Source of the DNA: an uncultured Bacillota bacterium
GTDB lineage: Bacteria; Bacillota; Clostridia; Peptostreptococcales; Anaerovoracaceae
Direction of reading: 5' to 3'
Length of the DNA stretch: 26,052 nt
NCBI GenBank assembly: GCA_946410475.1
Contig: CAMKAM010000007.1
Span: 1-26,052, forward strand
The translations under genes were made by a program, and so were the position numbers. Under the pieces are notes generated by a model. It did not search any database. It was not told the DNA's origin and was given only the letters and a program-made list of their open reading frames with translations. Shown one piece after another: positions 6,888 through 14,249 of this stretch (the first letter of the stretch is position 1; every line of letters starts with the position of its first letter).

Positions 6888-8231
6888 TTATCTCTTATTG
6901 CTCTTGCGCCAGATTCCCATAGTCTCAGCCTCTGCGATGAGCTCATCTCTGAACTCCGGTGCAGCGATGCTGATGAGGGCCTCTGCCATCTGCCATGTCG
7001 ACATTCCCGCGAGTTTGACCTTACCGTACTCTGTGATGAGGTAATAAGCCTGGCTCCTCGGGTCAGTTACGACGCTGCCTTCGGCGAGACGCGGTCTGAT
7101 ACGCGACTTCTTCGTGCCGTCCTTCATCGTGAATGTGGAGGACATGCAGATGAGGCCTTTGCCGCCCTTGGACATGTGAGCGCCTGTGAGGAAGTCGAGC
7201 TGTCCGCCTGTACCGGAGATCTGATTGTATCCGGCAGCTTCGGAAGCTGTCTGACCAAGAAGGTCTACTTCCAGTGCATTATTTATCGACATCATATTGT
7301 CGTTCTGAGCCATTACATATGGATCATTACAGTAGTCGATCGGTGCGCTTACGAGGCCGCGGTTCTCATTTGTCCAATCATAGAGTTCCTGGCTTCCAAG
7401 TGCGAATCCGAATACGCCTCTGCCGTTGTCGATCTGCTTTCTCTTGTTCGTGATCTTTCCGGCCTTGTACATCTCGAGGTAAGCATCTACGAGCATTTCT
7501 GTGTGGATACCAAGATCCTTGAGATCTGACTCGGCGATCATCGTTCCGATGGTGTTCGGCATGCTGCCGATACCAAGCTGGATGCACGATCCGTCAACGA
7601 GTTCTTCCAGAACGAGCTTTGCTACGGCTTTGTCGACCTCTGAGGGTTCGCCAGCCGGCGGAAGCGTCGGAAGTGCAGAATCGCATTCGACGATGTAATC
7701 GACTTCTGAGATGTGGATGTTGCCATCCTTTGCATCGTATACGTTCGGAAGGTTCTTGTTGACCTCGAGTATTACGATGTCCGCATTCTCTGCTATCGCT
7801 CTTGATGCGGAGTTCGACAGCGAGTAGGAGAAATATCCTTTCTCGTCCATCGGAGCTACCATCATCATTGCAACGTCAACGTTGATGTTCTCACGATAGT
7901 GATACGGTTTGTTCCTGTACAGAAGCGGTGTAAAGAAGACGTTCTTGTTGCCTGCCTTTTTGTACTTTCTCGTGAGGCCCGTCCAGTGCCAGTCCATATA
8001 TGTGAAATGGTCACCTTCCTTATCTACTTCGAGGACCTTTCTCGGTGTCGAAGTGATTCCTGCACGGATCTTGACATCTTCAAGTTCATCTACTCTTCCC
8101 GCCAGCGCCTCATCGAGGGCTACAGGGATGCCGCAGCAGAGTGAATAGTCGACCCACATGCCGGATTTGACACATTTGACCGCCTCTTCTGCCGTAACAA
8201 GCTTTTGCTGATATTCTTTTGCAAAATCCAT
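6888..8231 (-). CDS. Butyryl-CoA:acetate (or 4-hydroxybutyrate) CoA-transferase, acetyl-CoA hydrolase/transferase family
   Basis: The 447-aa enzyme belongs to the family that moves CoA between butyryl-CoA or 4-hydroxybutyryl-CoA and acetate. The catalytic glutamate is E245 in LGIHTEM and the CoA-binding loop is GTGGQLDFLTGAH. The length equals that of known butyryl-CoA:acetate transferases of gut Clostridia. Its position between bcd and etfBA argues that it releases butyrate and recycles acetyl-CoA, so no butyrate kinase would be needed. 4-Hydroxybutyrate CoA-transferases are close relatives, so substrate choice is an inference from context. The ATG is preceded by AAGGAGCAAG. Confidence 0.9.
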   Translation of the reverse strand: MDFAKEYQQKLVTAEEAVKCVKSGMWVDYSLCCGIPVALDEALAGRVDELEDVKIRAGITSTPRKVLEVDKEGDHFTYMDWHWTGLTRKYKKAGNKNVFFTPLLYRNKPYHYRENINVDVAMMMVAPMDEKGYFSYSLSNSASRAIAENADIVILEVNKNLPNVYDAKDGNIHISEVDYIVECDSALPTLPPAGEPSEVDKAVAKLVLEELVDGSCIQLGIGSMPNTIGTMIAESDLKDLGIHTEMLVDAYLEMYKAGKITNKRKQIDNGRGVFGFALGSQELYDWTNENRGLVSAPIDYCNDPYVMAQNDNMMSINNALEVDLLGQTASEAAGYNQISGTGGQLDFLTGAHMSKGGKGLICMSSTFTMKDGTKKSRIRPRLAEGSVVTDPRSQAYYLITEYGKVKLAGMSTWQMAEALISIAAPEFRDELIAEAETMGIWRKSNKR

Positions 8232-8283
8232 ATCTTGCTCCTTAACGATTGTATATTTGCTTCAACTTCTTTAAGCGACTTTA

Positions 8284-9426
8284 CTATCTGAGGATAGCTC
8301 CGGAAACGATAAGTTTCTGGATCTCGGATGTTCCTTCGTAGATCTCCATGATCTTTGCATCTCTGAAGTATCTCTGGATCGAGTAGTCGTTGATGAAGCC
8401 GTAACCGCCGTGGAACTGTACGCCCTTTGTAGCCATATCCATAGCGATCTCGGACGCGTAGAACTTAGCCATTGCTGACTGTGTTCCGCAGGGAAGACCC
8501 TTGTCTGCAAGATCAGCAGCTCTCATAACGAGCAGTCTTGCAGCTTCGATCCTTGTGTAGAGTTCTGCCATTGTGAAAGCAGGATACTGGAACTTGTTGA
8601 TAGTTTTTCCGAACTGTTTTCTCTGACCCATGTACTCTTTTGTGATCTCGAAAGCGCCCTGAGCAACACCTACGCCCTGAGCAGCAACACCGATTCTAGC
8701 CTTTTCGAGTGTGCCCATAGCGATCTTGAAGCCCTGTCCTACCTGTCCGATAAGTCTGTCCTTCGGGATCTTGCAGTCTTCGAAAATAAGTTCTCTTGTG
8801 GACGAGCAACGGATACCGAGTTTGTCTTCCTCAGCACCTGTCGAGAAGCCTGGATCGTCCTTGTCGATGATGAAGAACGAAATGCCGCCTCTTGTGCCCT
8901 TCTTCTTGTCTGTCATAGCTGTGATACAGAAAGTATCTGCATAGCCGGCGTTTGTGATGAAGATCTTGGATCCGTTGATCAGCCAGTGATCTCCCATGTC
9001 TACAGCTGTTGTCTGTGTAGCACCGGAGTCCGAACCTGCATCAGCCTCTGTAAGACCGAATGCACCAAGTCTCTCACCCTTTGCCAGCGGAACGAGCCAC
9101 TCCTGTTTCTGCTCTTCTGTACCATAGTAGTAGATCGGGCCGGAGCACAGCGATGTGTGCGCAGCAACGACTGTACCAACTGCAGCGTGTGCAGCTGTAA
9201 GTCTCTCGATTACTTCGCAGTACTGGACGTAGTCGCCACCTGCGCCGCCATACTCTTTCGGCCACATGATGCCCATCATTCCGAGCTCACCCATCTGTTT
9301 TACGATGTCGACGGGGAATTCGTGAGCGACGTCCATGTCATCGGCAGTGGGAGCAACTACCTCTTCGCAGAACTTTTCAACCATTTTCTTGGTCAATGCC
9401 TGCTCTCTGGTTAATTGGAAATTCAT
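8284..9426 (-). CDS. bcd: Short-chain acyl-CoA dehydrogenase (butyryl-CoA dehydrogenase)
   Basis: This FAD enzyme would reduce crotonyl-CoA to butyryl-CoA with electrons from EtfAB. At 380 aa it has the standard three-domain layout: the N-terminal helical domain, the middle FAD segment (FGLTEADAGSDSGATQTTA and WLINGSKIFITNAGYAD) and the C-terminal domain with QFHGGYGFINDY. The catalytic base is E364 in IYEGTSEIQ, the position used by short-chain acyl-CoA dehydrogenases. The ATG has AAAGGAGA upstream. Gene order thl-bcd-transferase-etfB-etfA supports butyryl-CoA as substrate; other short-chain acyl-CoAs remain possible. Confidence 0.94.
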   Translation of the reverse strand: MNFQLTREQALTKKMVEKFCEEVVAPTADDMDVAHEFPVDIVKQMGELGMMGIMWPKEYGGAGGDYVQYCEVIERLTAAHAAVGTVVAAHTSLCSGPIYYYGTEEQKQEWLVPLAKGERLGAFGLTEADAGSDSGATQTTAVDMGDHWLINGSKIFITNAGYADTFCITAMTDKKKGTRGGISFFIIDKDDPGFSTGAEEDKLGIRCSSTRELIFEDCKIPKDRLIGQVGQGFKIAMGTLEKARIGVAAQGVGVAQGAFEITKEYMGQRKQFGKTINKFQYPAFTMAELYTRIEAARLLVMRAADLADKGLPCGTQSAMAKFYASEIAMDMATKGVQFHGGYGFINDYSIQRYFRDAKIMEIYEGTSEIQKLIVSGAILR

Positions 9427-9480
9427 TTAGCAATTCTCCTTTCGTTTTGCTGTATATCTTACGCCGAGATATCTATTTTC

Positions 9481-9528
9481 ATAACGCCCGAAAAGTTACT
9501 GCCGGAAGCAGTAACTTTCGGGGGTTAT
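9481..9528. repeat. Long near-perfect hairpin between thl and bcd
   Basis: Arms 9481-9502 and 9508-9528 pair over about 20 bp with one G-G mismatch and one bulged A, around a CGGAA loop. There is no T tract after the stem on the minus strand, so it is not a standard terminator. It lies inside the operon and may stabilise or process mRNA. Confidence 0.8.
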
Positions 9529-9547
9529 AGATTTCAGCGTTTTAAGC

Positions 9548-10720
9548 TTAGCACTTTTCCCAGATGATAGCACAAGCCGGGCCGCCGCCTACGCACAGCG
9601 AAGCGCATCCGTATTTAACATCCTGCTTGATCATCTCGTGGATCAGACCAACCTGGATCCTAACGCCTGTGCAGCCTACCGGATGTCCGATAGCAATACC
9701 GGAACCGTTGCGGTTGACCTTATCTCTCGGGATCTGGAGAGTTCTTTCGCAAGCGATGAACTGAGCTGCGAATGCTTCATTGATCTCCCAGTAACCGATG
9801 TCTTCCTTTGTCAGACCTGCAAGCTTGAGTACCTTCGGAATAGCTACGGCCGGGCCGTATCCCATTCTCTGAGCCTCAACGCCTGCCGAGCAGCTAGCTA
9901 CGAGCTTAGCCATCGGCTTCAGGCCGAGTTCCTTAACTTTTTCGCCGCTTGCAAGAACCATAGCTGCAGCACCGTCGTTGATGCCGGAAGCGTTTCCTGC
10001 TGTTACGATACCGTCTTTCTTGAATGCCGGTCTCAGCTTAGCGAGTTTTTCCATCGATGTAGCCTTCGGGTGCTCATCTCTGTCAACAACGATGTCGCCT
10101 TTTCTTGTGTGGATCGTTACCGGAACGAGTTCCTCAGCGAATCTTCCCTCTTCGATAGCCTTAGCAGCTCTCTCGTGGGACATCATAGCGAGCTCGTCGC
10201 ACTCTTCTCTTGTGATGTTGAACTCTTCAGCAAGGTTCTCAGCTGTAACACCCATGTGATATCCGCTGATCTCGCAGTTCAGGCCGTCATGTGTAAGACC
10301 GTCGCACAGTTTAACGTCGCCCATTCTGATCGTTCTAGCCTTGTTCAGGATGTAAGCAGCGTTACTCATGCTCTCTGTACCTACAACAATACCAACGCCT
10401 GTTTTACCCAGGATGATCTGCTGCGACAGGATCTCTGTAGCTCTCATTGCGGAACCGCAGAGCTGGTTAACAGCGCAAGCGATGCTTTCCGGTTTGCATC
10501 CAGCTGCCATCTGTATCTGTCTTGCCGGGCCGCCCTTGGAACCACCCATGTATACCAGGCCGCATGTAAGCTCTTCAACCTGATCCGGTGTGAGTCCTGC
10601 TCTTTCGATAGCTTCTTTAGCTACGATAGTTCCGAGTTCGACATCTGTCAGCGAGGAAAGGCTTCCCATAAAGTCACCAACAGCCGTTCTGCAAGCAGAT
10701 ACTACATAAACATCATTCAT
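9548..10720 (-). CDS. thl: Acetyl-CoA C-acetyltransferase (thiolase)
   Basis: The biosynthetic thiolase condenses two acetyl-CoA to acetoacetyl-CoA, the first step to butyrate. The 390-aa protein carries all catalytic residues: nucleophile C88 in NQLCGSAMRA, H346 in IGHPVGCTG and C376 in LCVGGGPACA, plus the INEAFAAQ loop. The ATG lies after TAGGAGAAAAGAATT. The gene follows hbd by 103 bases without a visible terminator, so it is probably the second gene of the operon, and it is followed by an intergenic hairpin that could set different mRNA levels upstream and downstream. Confidence 0.96.
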   Translation of the reverse strand: MNDVYVVSACRTAVGDFMGSLSSLTDVELGTIVAKEAIERAGLTPDQVEELTCGLVYMGGSKGGPARQIQMAAGCKPESIACAVNQLCGSAMRATEILSQQIILGKTGVGIVVGTESMSNAAYILNKARTIRMGDVKLCDGLTHDGLNCEISGYHMGVTAENLAEEFNITREECDELAMMSHERAAKAIEEGRFAEELVPVTIHTRKGDIVVDRDEHPKATSMEKLAKLRPAFKKDGIVTAGNASGINDGAAAMVLASGEKVKELGLKPMAKLVASCSAGVEAQRMGYGPAVAIPKVLKLAGLTKEDIGYWEINEAFAAQFIACERTLQIPRDKVNRNGSGIAIGHPVGCTGVRIQVGLIHEMIKQDVKYGCASLCVGGGPACAIIWEKC

Positions 10721-10823
10721 AATTCTTTTCTCCTATTTTGCTTTTGCTTTAACTTGCTTCACATAAACTTTTGTTTTTGCATTAACGTTTTAGATGCTTA
10801 GATATCATTTAGACTAGGCAGCA

Positions 10824-11675
10824 TTATTTGCTGTAGTCATAGAAACCTTTACCTGTCTTCATGCCGAGGTATCCTGCTCTTACCATCTTCTTGAGCAGCG
10901 GAGCCGGTCTGTACTTGCTGTCACCAAACTCGTTGTAGAATACTTCGACTACGGCCAGAACTACGTCCAGTCCGATAAGGTCAGCGAGCGCGAGGGGTCC
11001 CATCGGGTGGCCTGCGCCAAGCTTCATAGCTGTGTCGATAGCTTCGGGGCCTTCTGCAAGGTTCTCACCGAGTACGAATACAGCTTCGTTGATCATCGGT
11101 ACGAGGATCCTGTTAACTACGAATCCCGGAGCCTCTTCTACTTCTACAGGAACTTTGCCCATAGCCTTAGCCAGCTCGATGACAGCGTCCTTAGTTGCTT
11201 CGCTTGTTCCGAGGCCCTTGATGATCTCTACCAGCTTCATTGCCGGTACGGGGTTGAAGAAGTGCATGCCGACAACTTTGTCCGGTCTGCCGGAAGCAGC
11301 TCCGATCTCTGTGATCGACAGCGAAGATGTGTTTGTTGCGAGGATGCAGTCCGGTCCAACGAGCTCGTTCAGCTCTGCGAACAGTGCCTTCTTGGCTTCC
11401 ATGTCCTCTGTCGCTGCCTCTATGATGAGGTCGGCGTCCTTAACGATCTCGATGTCTGTCGAACCCTTAACTCTTCCGAGTATCTCGTTCTTCTCATCTT
11501 CAGTGATCTTTTCTTTGGCGACCATCTTCTCAAGGTTCTTCGTTACCTTGGCGATGCCGCCGTCTACAGATGTCTGTCTTCTGGCTCTGAGGACTACTTC
11601 ATAGCCACTCTGCGCCAGTACCTGGATAATGCCGGCACCCATTGTGCCTGTGCCTAATACGCCGATTTTTTTCAT
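10824..11675 (-). CDS. hbd: 3-hydroxybutyryl-CoA dehydrogenase
   Basis: The enzyme reduces acetoacetyl-CoA to 3-hydroxybutyryl-CoA. The 283-aa length is standard. The N-terminal Rossmann fold shows GVLGTGTMGAG, followed by NTSSLSITEI and the catalytic histidine H138 in GMHFFNPVPAMKLVEI. At the end of the second beta strand, where NAD-dependent homologues usually have an acidic residue (RDI...), this protein reads LRARRQ (29-34): the acidic position is alanine, followed by two arginines. This suggests NADPH preference (inference). A strong AAGGAGGA site precedes the ATG. It is the first gene after the operon promoter and Rex-like site. Confidence 0.95.
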   Translation of the reverse strand: MKKIGVLGTGTMGAGIIQVLAQSGYEVVLRARRQTSVDGGIAKVTKNLEKMVAKEKITEDEKNEILGRVKGSTDIEIVKDADLIIEAATEDMEAKKALFAELNELVGPDCILATNTSSLSITEIGAASGRPDKVVGMHFFNPVPAMKLVEIIKGLGTSEATKDAVIELAKAMGKVPVEVEEAPGFVVNRILVPMINEAVFVLGENLAEGPEAIDTAMKLGAGHPMGPLALADLIGLDVVLAVVEVFYNEFGDSKYRPAPLLKKMVRAGYLGMKTGKGFYDYSK

Positions 11676-11710
11676 TAATATGTCCTCCTTATTAATGTAA
11701 ATATATGGGT

Positions 11711-11728
11711 TTGTTAAAAAATTAACCT
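11711..11728. promoter_or_regulatory. Rex-type redox operator in the butyrate operon leader
   Basis: The plus strand reads TTGTTAAAAAATTAACCT, matching the clostridial Rex consensus TTGTTAANNNNTTAACAA at 12 of 14 defined positions. It lies just downstream of the predicted transcription start, where bound repressor would block elongation or initiation. Rex senses the NADH/NAD+ ratio and is known to control butyrate genes in Clostridium. Confidence 0.7.
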
Positions 11729-11741
11729 ATACAGTAACTTC

Positions 11742-11769
11742 ATTATAGCACTTTGTCAAAAAGCGTCAA
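11742..11769 (-). promoter_or_regulatory. Promoter of the hbd-thl-bcd-CoA-transferase-etfBA operon
   Basis: On the minus strand TTGACG (11764-11769), a 16-base spacer and TATAAT (11742-11747). The predicted start is near 11735, giving a leader of about 60 bases to hbd that contains the Rex-like palindrome. Confidence 0.8.
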
Positions 11770-11900
11770 GGTGTATTTGTTCGAAAACTAACATTTTTTG
11801 TTCATTTTAAGCCATATTCGGCGCCCTTTTTCGTGTCGTTTTTCCATGAGTATTCTATATATAGCGGTGTAAAGCGTCCGACGCCGCCCGATACCGCATT

Positions 11901-13145
11901 TTAGCCGTCTATCCGGGCTATCTCGTCACGCATCTCCTGCTTGTAAGCCTCTACGCCGGGCTGGTCGAACGGGCACACGCCCATCACATATGCCGAGATC
12001 GCGCACGATGTCTCGAAGAAGTAGATCAGCTGTCCCATGTTGTAAGCGTCCATCACCGGAACGTGCACCTTGATCACCGGCACGCCCGCCTTCGTATGCG
12101 CCGCGATGACGCCCTTGATCGCGCAGTCGTTGATCTGCTCGATGCTCTTTCCGGCCAGCGGAGCGCCTGCGCTCTCCGGTATCATCAGATCGTCATTCCT
12201 TTCATCTATTATAATGACCGTTTCGAACAGCATCGGTTTGCCCTGCTGGATGAACTGCCCCATGGAATGCAGGTCGCGCGAGAACATGAGCGACGCAGGG
12301 AATATTCCCTTCCCCTCTTTTCCTTCGCTCTCGCCGAACAGCTGCTTCAGCCACTCGCCGAAGAAATGCAGTTCGGGATGGAAGTATTCGAAAACCTCTA
12401 TCCACTTGCCGCTCATCGAGAGAGCGACCCTCGTCAGGGCGTAATCAACCTCGGCCTCTTTGCCGGCCTCATCGCTCATCAGGTCGACCGCGCCTTTTGT
12501 TAGAGCTCTGATGTCGACTCCCGCAACAGCCAGCGGCAAAAGGCCTACCGGCGAAAGGACCGAATACCTTCCTCCTATATCATCCGGCACGACGAAACTC
12601 TTGTAGCCGAGCTCGTCCGCTTCCTCGCGCAGACGGCCCTTCTCCTTGTCCGTTATCGCATATGTCCTGGAAGCCGCTTCGTCGCCGTACTTCTCTTCCA
12701 TCTTTTCTTTGAGGATGCTGAACGCCGCCAGAGGTTCAGTCGTCGTTCCCGATTTCGATATGACGCACAGACAGCAGTCGCGTCCGTCCATCTTCTCGAG
12801 CAGTTTCTTGTGATACGCACCACTGATATTGCAGCCGGCAAAAACCACCTCCGGTCCGTTTTCACCGTCTCCAGCGAACAGCGCATCCATCACCGACTGC
12901 GCGCCGAGATACGATCCGCCTATGCCGATCGCAATGAAAAGATCGCACTTCGCGCGGATCTCCTCCGCAGTTTTCTCTATATCATTCATCTCCTCGGACG
13001 TAACGATGCCGGGGACGTCGACCCATCCCGTGAACGCCTCTTTTCCCGAATCGAGTTTTGCGAGAGCGTCATTCAAGTTGTCTGTAAATGTGTTCCTCTG
13101 TCCCTGCGTTATCCCGCAGGTAGTCAAATCAAGTCTTATTCCCAT
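11901..13145 (-). CDS. pgi: Glucose-6-phosphate isomerase
   Basis: Pgi interconverts glucose 6-phosphate and fructose 6-phosphate in the cytoplasm. The 414-aa form is on the short side but typical of the bacterial group with this layout. Visible motifs are GIGGSYLGAQS (74-84), the sugar-phosphate loop ISKSGTTTE (129-137), GGRYSVLSPVGLLPLA and the C-terminal QPGVEAYKQEM block with the conserved lysine. GAAGGGGA precedes the ATG. It is flanked by a terminator of the preceding operon upstream and the butyrate operon promoter downstream, so it is probably a single-gene unit. I found no convincing hairpin terminator after it. Confidence 0.95.
   Translation of the reverse strand: MGIRLDLTTCGITQGQRNTFTDNLNDALAKLDSGKEAFTGWVDVPGIVTSEEMNDIEKTAEEIRAKCDLFIAIGIGGSYLGAQSVMDALFAGDGENGPEVVFAGCNISGAYHKKLLEKMDGRDCCLCVISKSGTTTEPLAAFSILKEKMEEKYGDEAASRTYAITDKEKGRLREEADELGYKSFVVPDDIGGRYSVLSPVGLLPLAVAGVDIRALTKGAVDLMSDEAGKEAEVDYALTRVALSMSGKWIEVFEYFHPELHFFGEWLKQLFGESEGKEGKGIFPASLMFSRDLHSMGQFIQQGKPMLFETVIIIDERNDDLMIPESAGAPLAGKSIEQINDCAIKGVIAAHTKAGVPVIKVHVPVMDAYNMGQLIYFFETSCAISAYVMGVCPFDQPGVEAYKQEMRDEIARIDG
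13077..13082 (-). other. Placeholder not asserted as a site: no internal signal found in pgi 5' end
   Basis: I looked here for an internal start or regulatory site near the pgi N-terminus and saw none; this short stretch is ordinary coding sequence. It should not be read as a functional element. Confidence 0.02.
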
Positions 13146-13176
13146 TGTTTTCCCCTTCTTTCTCAGTTTTCCAACT

Positions 13177-13187
13177 ATTATATTATA
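13177..13187 (-). promoter_or_regulatory. Possible pgi promoter -10 region
   Basis: Two overlapping TATAAT hexamers (complements at 13177-13182 and 13182-13187) lie about 32-40 bases before the pgi ATG. No good -35 box is present at 16-18 bases upstream (only a T tract), so the assignment rests on the -10 match. Confidence 0.45.
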
Positions 13188-13235
13188 TACTATTTCCTTT
13201 TTCTAAAAAAGGTCTGCGCCTCCTGTCAGACAATC

Positions 13236-13256
13236 AAAAATGGGCCCTGCGGGCCC
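13236..13256 (-). terminator. Rho-independent terminator after the AEC transporter gene
   Basis: A GC-only 6-bp stem GGGCCC / GGGCCC with a 3-base loop is followed on the minus strand by ATTTTTG. It lies 31 bases beyond the stop codon and separates the sugar mutase/hslO operon from pgi. Confidence 0.8.
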
Positions 13257-13287
13257 GCGTTCTTTTCGCTTACATCCCGATGCCGGC

Positions 13288-14241
13288 TCAAACAGGTATC
13301 AGGACCGATATGATCTTCAGCACCAACGGAAGAGTACCGACCGAGAGGATCGTCGACAGGAGCAGCGCTCTTCCCGCCTGACTGTAATCCAGACCTTCCT
13401 GCTGCCCCAGCATGACGGGTATCGTCGCGCAGGGGAAAGCGGCGCCCAGCACGAGGGTCGCTTTGAGCAGCGGCGAGATCGGCATCCAGATAAAGATCAG
13501 ACCCATGATCAGCGGCATCACGATCAGTTTTACAAAAGATATCTCCCAAAGATCTCTGTCCTTGAACGAAGACAGGAACCCCCTCTCTCCGATCGCGGCT
13601 CCGACATAGATCATTGCAAGAGGCGAAGCCATCTCGCTGATCGCCGAAAGATATTTGCCGAAAAGATTGTCCATCGGTATGCCCAGATACATTATCAAAA
13701 GGCCGGCAGGGATACTGATTATCACAGGATTCGTGATCAGATGCGCTATCAGTTTTACAAATTCCATCCTCGTGAATCTCCGCTCGGGGTCCTTTTCTTT
13801 CCTGATATATGTGATGCCGTATGTGAACACATAGATATTGAAGGCGATCGCCCCGTGTACGATCATCATCAGAAGGCCGGGCTGTCCGTAGACCGCAAGC
13901 GCAACCGGGTAGCCGATAAAGCCGTTGTTCGGCATTATCGTTGACAGCACCGCGCACCGCGTTATACGCTCCTGCATCCCCCTCGCGCGGTAATAGCAGA
14001 ACGCTATCACGGTGAACAACACAAAGGACGCTCCGGAGAGGAGCGTCATCACTAAAAAATCGTGTCCGAGAGACGGGTCCATTTCCATCGTCCCGATCTT
14101 ATAGGTTATCATGCACGGGAACGCGAAATACAGGGTCATCCTGTTGATGCCCAGATTCACGGTTTTGTTGAGCACGCCGATCTTGCACAGGCCTATCCCC
14201 GTGAAGATCAGCGCAAACAGTAATGCGATCTGCGTATACAT
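13288..14241 (-). CDS. AEC (auxin efflux carrier) family transporter
   Basis: The 317-aa protein is a polytopic membrane transporter of the AEC family, which in bacteria includes carriers of malate and other organic acids; the substrate here is unknown. I choose the ATG at 14241 (MYTQIALLFALIFTGIG), since the longer frame would start at a GTG deep inside the preceding gene. The protein has the N-terminal hydrophobic hairpin, the MPNNGFIGYPVALAVYG segment with the conserved Asn-Gly typical of AEC members, and the closing block GAAFPCATIPVMLGQQEG. About ten membrane passes are apparent. It starts 8 bases after the DUF1846 stop with only a weak ribosome binding site, suggesting translational coupling, and is last in its operon. 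Confidence 0.9.
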   Translation of the reverse strand: MYTQIALLFALIFTGIGLCKIGVLNKTVNLGINRMTLYFAFPCMITYKIGTMEMDPSLGHDFLVMTLLSGASFVLFTVIAFCYYRARGMQERITRCAVLSTIMPNNGFIGYPVALAVYGQPGLLMMIVHGAIAFNIYVFTYGITYIRKEKDPERRFTRMEFVKLIAHLITNPVIISIPAGLLIMYLGIPMDNLFGKYLSAISEMASPLAMIYVGAAIGERGFLSSFKDRDLWEISFVKLIVMPLIMGLIFIWMPISPLLKATLVLGAAFPCATIPVMLGQQEGLDYSQAGRALLLSTILSVGTLPLVLKIISVLIPV

Positions 14242-14249
14242 TTTTCTTA

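Noticed and set aside
9638..10801. A 387-codon open frame on the plus strand opposite thiolase.
   Set aside because: It is an antisense shadow of thl, without family resemblance or a ribosome binding site.
10721..10823. A possible separate promoter for thl.
   Set aside because: The gap has A-rich GCAAAA repeats but no -35/-10 pair at proper spacing; transcription from the hbd promoter is the simpler view.
11775..11900. A possible terminator for pgi in the GGCGGCGTCGGACGC region.
   Set aside because: Pairing is short and irregular and is not followed by a T tract.
13077..13082. A possible signal in the pgi 5' coding region, entered in the feature list as a near-zero-confidence placeholder.
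   Set aside because: Nothing there differs from ordinary coding sequence; it should be disregarded.
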